This document shows, one piece after another, positions 6,738-13,135 of a stretch of DNA of 14,451 bases. A program made the translations under genes and the position numbers. The stretch covers positions 8,988 through 23,438 of the forward strand of contig PGXR01000047.1 of the NCBI GenBank assembly GCA_002839245.1. Reading direction: 5' to 3'. This stretch comes from Spirochaetae bacterium HGW-Spirochaetae-7. Lineage in GTDB: Bacteria > Spirochaetota > Spirochaetia > Treponematales > UBA12059. The first letter of the stretch is position 1. Each line of letters starts with the position of its first letter. The notes below the pieces were generated by a model, which saw only the letters and a program-made list of their open reading frames with translations, was not told the origin of the DNA and searched no databases.

Positions 6738-8189
6738 ATGGAACACCCCGGCATAATACAGGGCGGCATGGGCGTCGGCGTCTCCGACTGGAGGCTGGCG
6801 CGCGCGGTATCCGTCCAGGGAGCGCTGGGCGTAGTTTCCGGAACCGCACTGGACGCGGTCGTGGCCAGACGCCTGCAGCAGGGCGACTGTGGCGGACACA
6901 TGCGCCGAGGCCTGGCCGCCTTCCCCGACCGTGCCACTGCCGGCAGGGTACTGGCGGCCTGGTTCCGGCCAGAAGGCACAACCGACACGCATGATTTCAA
7001 GCCGCTGCTGCTGCGCGAGATGACGGCCGACGGAACGAGCCCCCAGGCCGTGGACGACCTGACGGTGGCCGCCAATTTCATAGAGATATACCTGGCCAAG
7101 GAAGGCCATGACGGCCTCGTCGGCATCAACTTCCTCGAGAAGGTCCAGCTGCCCAACCCGGCAGCCATATACGGAGCGATGCTCGCCGGCGTCGACTACG
7201 TGCTTATGGGCGCGGGCATTCCCCTGGAGATTCCAGGCCTCCTTGACCGCTACGCCCGCGGCGAAGCCGGCGAGATTCGGGTACACGTCGAGGGAGCCGC
7301 AAAGGAAGAGCGATTCATCGTCCGCTTCGAGCCGTCGAGCGTATTGTCCTCACCGCCCGCGACTATGAAGCGCCCCTTTTTCCTGGCCATCGTCTCGTCG
7401 TACATCCTCGCCGCGACGATGCTCACGAGGGCATCGGGCAAGGTCGACGGCATTGTCGTGGAGAACCAGAGCGCCGGAGGCCACAACGCCCCGCCTCGCG
7501 GCGTGCTGGAACTCGATGCCGGGGGCGAACCGATATACGGACCGAAAGACAGCGTCGACTACGCGAAAATGGTCGGGCTCAACATCCCGTTCTGGCTGGG
7601 CGGCTCCTACGGCATGCCTGATTCGCTCCAGGTTTCCAGGGCGGAAGGCGCGACCGGGATACAGGTCGGCACGCTGTTCGCCTTCTGCCGGGAATCGGGG
7701 CTGCTCCCCGAACTCAGGAAACGCTTCCTCGCCGCCCTCGAGGCGGGCAAGGCGCGGATCTTTACCCACCCGGGCGCCTCCCCTACCGGCTATCCCTTCA
7801 AGATAGCGATGCTGGAAGGCACTCTTTCGGAAAAGGCGGTTTTCGAGAAGCGCACGCGGGTCTGCAACATGGGACTCCTGCGCCAGCTCTTCAAGACACC
7901 GGACGGCAAGATAGGCTACCGCTGTCCCGCGGAGCCGGTCGCCTCGTTTGTAAGCAAGGGCGGCGCCATCGAAGTGGCGGCCGAGGCCAGGTGCCTGTGC
8001 AACGCCCTGCTCGCCAACCTTGGCCTGGGCATGAGCTACGCGGGCGCCAGGCTCGAAAAGCCGCTCCTGACCGTAGGCAAGCACCTCGAATCACTGCGTC
8101 TCCTCGTCAGACGTTTCGGAACCGACTATACTGCCACCGACGTTCTCGTCTTTCTTGGCTTGAGTCAGCGCGGGGAGGTTAGATCATGA
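6738..8189 (+). CDS. FMN-dependent 2-nitropropane dioxygenase/FabK-type oxidoreductase (large form)
   Basis: Cytoplasmic NAD(P)H- or nitronate-linked flavoprotein of the nitronate monooxygenase/enoyl-ACP reductase II superfamily, 483 residues against about 320-360 for typical members. The start ATG at 6738 has AAGGA six bases upstream; an in-frame start 7 codons earlier lies inside the operator repeat. Visible motifs are the N-terminal flavin-site IIQGGMGVGVS (6-16), GALGVVSG (28-35), GVDYVLMGAGIP (151-162), ENQSAGGHNAPPRG with His249 at the usual catalytic position, PFWLGGSYG, and GIQVGTLFAFCRESG. A C-terminal extension after about residue 390 (with CxC at MSYAGA-proximal RCLCNALLANLG) is not part of the minimal fold. 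It overlaps fabF by four bases, so a role in fatty-acid or polyketide-like chemistry (reducing an enoyl thioester, as FabK does) is at least as likely as nitronate oxidation. That role is inferred from the neighbour. Confidence 0.8.
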   Translation: MEHPGIIQGGMGVGVSDWRLARAVSVQGALGVVSGTALDAVVARRLQQGDCGGHMRRGLAAFPDRATAGRVLAAWFRPEGTTDTHDFKPLLLREMTADGTSPQAVDDLTVAANFIEIYLAKEGHDGLVGINFLEKVQLPNPAAIYGAMLAGVDYVLMGAGIPLEIPGLLDRYARGEAGEIRVHVEGAAKEERFIVRFEPSSVLSSPPATMKRPFFLAIVSSYILAATMLTRASGKVDGIVVENQSAGGHNAPPRGVLELDAGGEPIYGPKDSVDYAKMVGLNIPFWLGGSYGMPDSLQVSRAEGATGIQVGTLFAFCRESGLLPELRKRFLAALEAGKARIFTHPGASPTGYPFKIAMLEGTLSEKAVFEKRTRVCNMGLLRQLFKTPDGKIGYRCPAEPVASFVSKGGAIEVAAEARCLCNALLANLGLGMSYAGARLEKPLLTVGKHLESLRLLVRRFGTDYTATDVLVFLGLSQRGEVRS

Positions 8190-9424
8190 TTCGCGACCAG
8201 ATAGTAATCACCGGCATGGGCGTTGTTTCCAGCATAGGCATAGGCATCGACGACTTCTGGCAAGCCAGCGTCAAGGGCAGCTCCGGAGCCGGACGGATAG
8301 CCGCGTTCGATCCGTCTGGATTCCACAGCGAAATAGCCTGCGAAATCAAGGATTTCGACCCGGACAAGCGCATTTCGAAGAAGCAATCGAGGCGCATGGC
8401 CCGCTTCTCGCAGTTTGCCGTGTACGCCGCGATCGAGGCTGTGGAACAAGCAGGCCTGGACATTGCAAGCCTGGATCCAGCCCGCATAGGCTGCGTCGTC
8501 GGCTCGGGAGCCGGCGGATTCGACGTGCTGGAGGAACAGTACAACTCGTTCATCAAGAACGGGCCGAGGAACGGCAATGCCCTGGCCGTGCCCAAGACGA
8601 TAGTCAACATGGCCGCCTGCACCGTCGCCATCAACCTGGGAATCACCGGCCCGAACTTCGCCGTCGTCAGCGCCTGCGCGACAGGCGGCCACAACCTGGC
8701 CATGGCAAGGATGCTGATACAGTCGGGCTATGCCGACGTCGTGATCACCGGAGGCGCGGAGGCAACGATAACCCCGATGGTCGTCGACGCCTACGGCTGC
8801 ATGGGAGTGCTTTCAACCAGGAACGACGAACCGCAGCGGGCCTCGCGGCCCTTCGACCGCGACCGGGACGGCTTCGTCATGGGCGAAGGCGCCGGCATCA
8901 TGGTACTGGAAAGCCTGGAGCACGCGACCCGACGGGGCGCCGCGATACTGGGGACCTTCCTGGGCGTCGGCATGAGCTGCGACGCGCAGAGCATAGCGAT
9001 CCCGGATCCCGAGGGCCGCCTGGCAGCCGAGGCCATGATCCGCTCGGTAGCGGACGCGGGCCTGAAGCTCGACGACATCGACTACATCAACGCGCACGGC
9101 ACCTCGACTGCGGTTAACGACGTCGTCGAGACCAAGGCCATCCGCCTTGCCTTCGGCGCGCATGCCGACAAGCTGTCGGTCAGTTCGACCAAGTCGATGC
9201 TAGGCCACACCCTCGGTGCCGCCGGCGCCATAGAGGCCATCGTCACGGTGCTTTCGCTGCGAGACGGCATCGTGACCCCGACCATCAACCTTGAGAACCC
9301 CGACCCGGACTGCGACCTCGACTGCACGCCAAACTCGGCGAAACCCAGGCAGCTGCGGAACGCCGTCTCCAACTCGTTCGGATTCGGCGGACAGAACTGC
9401 TCGCTGCTCTTCGGCAAGGTTTGA
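8186..9424 (+). CDS. fabF: 3-oxoacyl-[acyl-carrier-protein] synthase II (FabF-type)
   Basis: Condensing enzyme that joins malonyl-ACP to a growing acyl-ACP with loss of CO2 in type II fatty acid synthesis. It has 412 residues, the normal family length. The thiolase-fold active site is complete: Cys164 in VSACATGG, His304 in NAHGTSTAVND, Lys336 and His341 in STKSMLGHTLGAAGA, and the C-terminal NSFGFGGQN loop. The ATG at 8186 overlaps the previous stop (ATGA), and a GGAGG (8174-8178) lies seven bases before it. The overlap with the flavin oxidoreductase implies coordinated synthesis. No acyl carrier protein, fabD or fabG is next to it, so this is not the usual fab cluster. It may be an extra synthase dedicated with its partner to a special acyl product. 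Confidence 0.93.
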   Translation: MIRDQIVITGMGVVSSIGIGIDDFWQASVKGSSGAGRIAAFDPSGFHSEIACEIKDFDPDKRISKKQSRRMARFSQFAVYAAIEAVEQAGLDIASLDPARIGCVVGSGAGGFDVLEEQYNSFIKNGPRNGNALAVPKTIVNMAACTVAINLGITGPNFAVVSACATGGHNLAMARMLIQSGYADVVITGGAEATITPMVVDAYGCMGVLSTRNDEPQRASRPFDRDRDGFVMGEGAGIMVLESLEHATRRGAAILGTFLGVGMSCDAQSIAIPDPEGRLAAEAMIRSVADAGLKLDDIDYINAHGTSTAVNDVVETKAIRLAFGAHADKLSVSSTKSMLGHTLGAAGAIEAIVTVLSLRDGIVTPTINLENPDPDCDLDCTPNSAKPRQLRNAVSNSFGFGGQNCSLLFGKV

Positions 9425-9449
9425 CAGGGAAAAGCCGGCGGAACGGCAA

Positions 9450-9476
9450 GCCGCGAACCGGCAATCGGTTCGCGGC
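9450..9476. terminator. Shared hairpin between convergent fabF and argG
   Basis: GCCGCGAACCG (9450-9460) and CGGTTCGCGGC (9466-9476) form a perfect 11-bp stem with a five-base loop. It lies 25 bases after the fabF stop and 6 bases after the argG stop on the other strand. There is no good T-run on either side, so it is either a weak or bidirectional intrinsic terminator or a 3'-end protecting hairpin. Confidence 0.65.
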
Positions 9477-9482
9477 CTAAAT

Positions 9483-10745
9483 TCATTCCACGTCGGGCTG
9501 GATGACGTGGAACAATCCGATGTGCTTCTTGTCCAGGATGACGTTGTGCGCCTTGAGGCGTATGGCGTTGAGCCTGATGAAGCCGCGGGAATCGGTCTGG
9601 TCGAAGCCGCCCTCGACGTCCATGCTGCCCAACTCCTGGTTGTACAATGATGTCGGAGACGTCCTTGCTATCGCGAGCACGTTTCCCTTGTACAGCGATA
9701 GCGTCACGGTACCGTCTATGGCTTCCTGTGACTGGTTGAAGGCCGCCATCAGGAAATCCATCTCGGGGGCGAACCAGAATCCGTTGTAGAGGTACTCGGA
9801 AAACTTCGGTTCCAGCGTCAGCTTGAGGTGCATTACTTCCTTGTCCATCGCGATGCCCTCGATATCGCGGTGGGCCGCCCACAGGATCGTGGCGCCCGGG
9901 CTCTCGTAGATGCCGCGTGACTTGATGCCTACGAAGCGGTTCTCCACCATGTCCATGCGGCCGATGCCGTTGATGCGCCCCAGATCGTTCAGGTACAGGA
10001 ACATGGCCAGGTTCCCCGTGACCCTCTTGCCGTCGCCACGGTTGACCACCGCGGTCGGCAGGCCATCCTTGAACTCGATGTCTATAAGGGTCTCCTCGTC
10101 GGGCGCTATCCTCGGAGAATTGGTCCTGGAGTATATGTCCTCGGTGGCAGCCCGCGCCGGGTCCTCGAGGATGCCCGCTTCGTGGCTGATGTGCATCAGG
10201 TTCTCGTCCTCGCTGTACGGCTTCTTGACCGTCGCCGACACCGGAATGCCCTGCTCCTCGGCGTACTTGAGCATGTCGGTCCTTCCCTTGAACTGCCCGA
10301 GGAACTCGGAATCCTTCCAGGGGGAAATGACCTTGAGCAGCGGACCGAGCGCGGCGTAGGTCAGCTCGAAGCGGACCTGGTCGTTGCCCTTGCCCGTCGC
10401 GCCGTGGGCCACGTACAGCGCGCCTTCCTGCTTGGCTATCCGCACCTGGTGCTTGGCGATCACCGGGCGCGCCAGCGAGGTTCCGAGCAGGTAACGCCCT
10501 TCGTACAGCGCGTTGGCCTTGAGAGCCTGGAATATATAGTCGGTGACGAATTCTTCGCGGAGATCCTCAAGGAACACCTTCGATGCGCCCAGTTTCAGCG
10601 CCTTTTCACGGGCCTTGTCGAAGTCTTCCTGCTGCCCGACGTTGGCCATGAAACATATGACCTCATAGCCCTTGTTCAGGAGCCACTTGAGGATCACCGA
10701 CGTATCCAGTCCGCCTGAATATGCCAAAACTACTTTCGTACCCAT
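9483..10745 (-). CDS. argG: Argininosuccinate synthase
   Basis: Joins citrulline and aspartate with ATP to give argininosuccinate, AMP and pyrophosphate, the next-to-last step of arginine synthesis. It has 420 residues. The start ATG at 10745-10743 gives MGTKVVLAYSGGLDTSV with the ATP-binding P-loop at once; a GTG three codons earlier is less likely because the GAGGGG site is eight bases before the ATG. Other family blocks are GRYLLGTSLARP, HGATGKGNDQVRFE, DENLMHISHEAGILE, VENRFVGIKSRGIYE and SLYNQELGSM. Stretches such as ANVGQQEDFDKAREKAL and LGASKVFLEDLREEF read much more like animal ASS1 than like the E. coli enzyme. No argH or other arginine gene is adjacent. Confidence 0.96.
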   Translation of the reverse strand: MGTKVVLAYSGGLDTSVILKWLLNKGYEVICFMANVGQQEDFDKAREKALKLGASKVFLEDLREEFVTDYIFQALKANALYEGRYLLGTSLARPVIAKHQVRIAKQEGALYVAHGATGKGNDQVRFELTYAALGPLLKVISPWKDSEFLGQFKGRTDMLKYAEEQGIPVSATVKKPYSEDENLMHISHEAGILEDPARAATEDIYSRTNSPRIAPDEETLIDIEFKDGLPTAVVNRGDGKRVTGNLAMFLYLNDLGRINGIGRMDMVENRFVGIKSRGIYESPGATILWAAHRDIEGIAMDKEVMHLKLTLEPKFSEYLYNGFWFAPEMDFLMAAFNQSQEAIDGTVTLSLYKGNVLAIARTSPTSLYNQELGSMDVEGGFDQTDSRGFIRLNAIRLKAHNVILDKKHIGLFHVIQPDVE

Positions 10746-10784
10746 ACCGCCCACCCCTCTTGTCTTCGTACTGTCTTATAGAAA

Positions 10785-10809
10785 CAATCCAATTATAGCG
10801 ATTGGGTTG
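10785..10809. promoter_or_regulatory. Imperfect 9-7-9 inverted repeat over the argG -10 box
   Basis: CAATCCAAT (10785-10793) and ATTGGGTTG (10801-10809) pair with one T-G wobble and a seven-base spacer, and the -10 box lies across the left arm and spacer. It could be an operator for argG. It does not resemble the usual ArgR box, and a chance repeat in an AT-rich promoter remains possible. Confidence 0.3.
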
Positions 10810-10820
10810 CATTGCGTCAA
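10792..10820 (-). promoter_or_regulatory. Near-consensus sigma70-type promoter for argG
   Basis: On the minus strand TTGACG (10820-10815), a 17-base spacer, and a perfect TATAAT (10797-10792). Transcription from near 10785 gives a leader of about 40 bases before the ATG at 10745. It separates argG from the upstream TIM-barrel gene, so argG is probably its own transcription unit. Confidence 0.8.
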
Positions 10821-10877
10821 ACCGTACATGGGGCCTGTAATCCTGCAGTCTATTTCCGGCGACGCGAAGGCGGGCGT

Positions 10878-11669
10878 TCAGTAGACGCGACGCTTGTGGT
10901 AGCGGCGGAGGTCGGCGCTCCATCCATCGATAGAGCTGACGCAGGAGGCCAGGTCGGCAGGATTTCCGCCGTCGATGGAACGGATGACGACATGCCTGGC
11001 CATGTCAGGGTTGTCGCCCTGTTCGTCGTAGGCGTCGAGGTACTGCAGCCATTCTTCGGCACGGTCGCTGGTTTTTCCGCCATGGTCACCGAGATCACCG
11101 GACCGGACGACGAACATGCCTATCCTACCGGCGACCGACGCTATCGCCTCCATCGAGTCGTCGAAGCTGGCGTTCGGTTCGGGAGACCACGCCAGCTTGA
11201 CGAAGGGATGGTCGATCCTTGCCAACAGGACGGAGGCGGCTTCGCAGGAGTCGAGCACCGAATCCGCGGCCAGGCCGAAGCACAGGGTAACTCCTAAACC
11301 GCCGGCCTCGTCGCCGAGCGACCGGGCTTCATCAACGAAGGCGTCAGCGTCGCATGCCGGAGACCCGCCCCGTGGTGCGGACCAGAGCCTGAGCGTGGGC
11401 GCGTTGAGCCCGTGGGCGGTGGCGAGCGCCAGAGCGAAAGCCGTACGGTCGTGCAGACATGCACGATACTGCGTCGCGAACGAGACGGTACACAAGCCAG
11501 CCCTGAGCGTCGCGACCATAGCTTCCTGAGCCGCCGCGACGTCGCCGGGAGCCAGGAATCCGTCGTCGGTCCATTCGACTCCGCGTACGCCTGCCGATAC
11601 GGCTGTAGCGAGAACCATTTTTAAATCCGACCCTGGCAGGGCCGACGAGGAAAACGCCGCGCGCACCAT
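10878..11669 (-). CDS. Xylose-isomerase-like TIM-barrel protein, metal site apparently degenerate
   Basis: Sugar-phosphate isomerase/epimerase-like protein, 263 residues from the ATG at 11669. Recognisable blocks are AFSSSALPGSDL at the start, GVRGVEWTDDGF (27-38), TLRLWSAPRGGSP (92-104, like the I-R-x-W-x-G-x-x-x-S block of the family), and a C-terminal WSADLRRY. Positions that hold the Glu, Asp, His and Glu metal ligands in active relatives look replaced: TLCFGLAADS instead of an E-x-H motif, KLAWSPEPN, MFVVRSGD, and VVIRSIDGG. An ATG at 11765 would add 32 residues, but that stretch has low GC at third positions (about 45%) and no ribosome site, so I prefer 11669. It lies divergent from the isomerase-GH31 pair and may act on the same sugar, as a non-metal enzyme or a non-catalytic binding protein. 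Function not known. Confidence 0.72.
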   Translation of the reverse strand: MVRAAFSSSALPGSDLKMVLATAVSAGVRGVEWTDDGFLAPGDVAAAQEAMVATLRAGLCTVSFATQYRACLHDRTAFALALATAHGLNAPTLRLWSAPRGGSPACDADAFVDEARSLGDEAGGLGVTLCFGLAADSVLDSCEAASVLLARIDHPFVKLAWSPEPNASFDDSMEAIASVAGRIGMFVVRSGDLGDHGGKTSDRAEEWLQYLDAYDEQGDNPDMARHVVIRSIDGGNPADLASCVSSIDGWSADLRRYHKRRVY

Positions 11670-11680
11670 TGTTGCATACG

Positions 11681-11710
11681 ATTCTATCCGATGAGCGATG
11701 GCATTTACAA
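11681..11710 (-). promoter_or_regulatory. Candidate promoter giving a very short leader for the TIM-barrel gene
   Basis: On the minus strand TTGTAA (11710-11705), an 18-base spacer, and TAGAAT (11686-11681, five of six consensus bases). The expected start point, about 11674, is only a few bases before the ATG at 11669, so the message may be almost leaderless. This also agrees with the absence of a ribosome site. Confidence 0.35.
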
Positions 11711-11744
11711 CATATTCCCCGCCGGATGCCGAGCGCATGCCGCA

Positions 11745-11772
11745 TTGACAATCGGCTACGGCCATGTTTAAC
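11745..11772 (+). promoter_or_regulatory. Candidate promoter for the isomerase-GH31 operon
   Basis: A perfect -35 TTGACA (11745-11750) is followed after 16 bases by TTTAAC (11767-11772, four of six bases). The leader to the ATG at 11816 would be about 37 bases and contains GGAGG (11804-11808) seven bases before the start. Confidence 0.5.
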
Positions 11773-11815
11773 TTTCAGTCACTAAGTAATGAGCAAGCAA
11801 TACGGAGGCACATAG

Positions 11816-13135
11816 ATGAAGCATGGCATAAAGCTAGGCGTAGCCTGCCTGGGCAGGACGACCTTCGACGTCGCGGCGGCACGCGGCATATGGGCCGAAA
11901 CGAAGAAAGCCTTGGCCAGGCTCGAGAACGTGAGCGTCATAGCCCCGGACGACCTGGTCATCGAGCCGGACGAGGCTCGGGCCGCGGCCGACCTGTTCGC
12001 CAAGGCCAGGATAGACGGCCTGGTCATACTGTCGGGGACCTTCCACCTCGGACACCTTGCCCTCGAACTGACCAAGGCGGTACCCAAAGCTCCCATACTG
12101 CTGTGGGGACTGCCCGAGTTGCCCTACGACGGCGGCAAGATCAGGCTCAACTCGGTTTGCGGCGTCAACCTCAACGCGTCAAACCTGTACAAGTCGGGCA
12201 TCAGGAACTACCACTACACCATCGGCCCGGCCATCGACGAGGACTGGGTGGACGCCGTCCGCGTCATCGCTGCGCTGGGCTCCGCACGCGTCGGCATCGC
12301 CGGTTACCGCGCCCACGGCTTCTTCAACCTGTCGGTTGCCGATCCCGCCGTCTTCCACGCCACCGGCGCCATCATCGACCACTACGAACTGGACGAAATC
12401 TGGAACGCGCCGGCTCCCGACGCCGAGGTAGCGAAGCGTACCGGGCAGTACCGCTCGATATTCGACGTCTCCGGGATAAGCGCCGACCAGCTGTCGAAGG
12501 TCGCCAACCTGGCCGTCAAGCTCGACTACATCATGTCGACCAAGGGACTGTCCGCGATGGCCATACGCTGCTGGCCCGAGTTCGCCGCCCGATACGGCGT
12601 TTCCCCATGCGCCGCGATGAGCCTCCTGCAGTCGGAAGGCCGGCTGCTCGCCTGCGAAGGCGACGTCGAGGGCGCGCTGTCGATGCTCGTCCACCAGGCG
12701 CTGGGCGCCGAGACGCCGTTCCTCTTCGACTTCTCGCAGGTCGACCTCAAGGAAGATTTCGCGTTGTTCTGGCATTGCGGCGTCGCTCCGTGCAACCTGT
12801 GGGACGGCCGCTGCGTCCGCTCGCTCGACACCTACTTCGCCGGCGGCAAGGGCGTCACCGCGGACTTCGTCCTCAAGGACGGAGACCTGTCGATAGCGCG
12901 ACTGGACTCGGTGGACGGCAAGTACCGGCTCTTCCTCCAGAACGCCCATGTCATCCCCATGGACAAGCTCCTCAAGGGCACGTACATGAAAGCCAGGTTC
13001 GACAGGCCGGTCGCCGAGGTCCTCGACCTCGTCGTCAGGAACGGTATTGCCCACCACGCATCCGTGGTATATGGTGACTACCTCCGGCCCCTGCGGCTCG
13101 CAGCTCGCGCGGCCGGCTGGGAGGTCATCGAGTGA
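11816..13135 (+). CDS. L-fucose/L-arabinose isomerase-like sugar isomerase
   Basis: Cytoplasmic aldose-ketose isomerase family (COG2407-like), 439 residues, clearly shorter than E. coli FucI (591). The start ATG at 11816 has a strong GGAGG seven bases upstream. The N-terminal half is Rossmann-like with DGLVILSGTFHLGHLA (67-82) and PILLWGLPELPY (93-104). The C-terminal half has the blocks AMAIRCWPEF (247-256), LLACEGDVEGALS (277-289), FWHCGVAP (318-325) and GIAHHASVVYGDY (410-422). By family analogy the metal ligands are probably Glu255, Glu281 or Asp283, and His413 or His414; the exact choice needs an alignment. The stop overlaps the GH31 start by four bases, so a glycosidase and an isomerase are made together: the first would release a sugar, the second convert it to a ketose. 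The actual sugar is not known. Sulfoquinovose, a deoxysugar or glucose derivative are options. Confidence 0.85.
   Translation: MKHGIKLGVACLGRTTFDVAAARGIWAETKKALARLENVSVIAPDDLVIEPDEARAAADLFAKARIDGLVILSGTFHLGHLALELTKAVPKAPILLWGLPELPYDGGKIRLNSVCGVNLNASNLYKSGIRNYHYTIGPAIDEDWVDAVRVIAALGSARVGIAGYRAHGFFNLSVADPAVFHATGAIIDHYELDEIWNAPAPDAEVAKRTGQYRSIFDVSGISADQLSKVANLAVKLDYIMSTKGLSAMAIRCWPEFAARYGVSPCAAMSLLQSEGRLLACEGDVEGALSMLVHQALGAETPFLFDFSQVDLKEDFALFWHCGVAPCNLWDGRCVRSLDTYFAGGKGVTADFVLKDGDLSIARLDSVDGKYRLFLQNAHVIPMDKLLKGTYMKARFDRPVAEVLDLVVRNGIAHHASVVYGDYLRPLRLAARAAGWEVIE

Noticed and set aside
7350..8084. Long minus-strand open frame opposite the flavin oxidoreductase
   Set aside because: An antisense shadow of a well-supported gene; no start signal or recognisable motif.
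11764..13077. A long alternative open frame on the plus strand overlapping the isomerase gene
   Set aside because: Its product is Arg/Gly/Pro-rich without any domain, typical of an out-of-frame reading of GC-rich DNA; the overlapping frame encodes a clear sugar isomerase with a good ribosome site.
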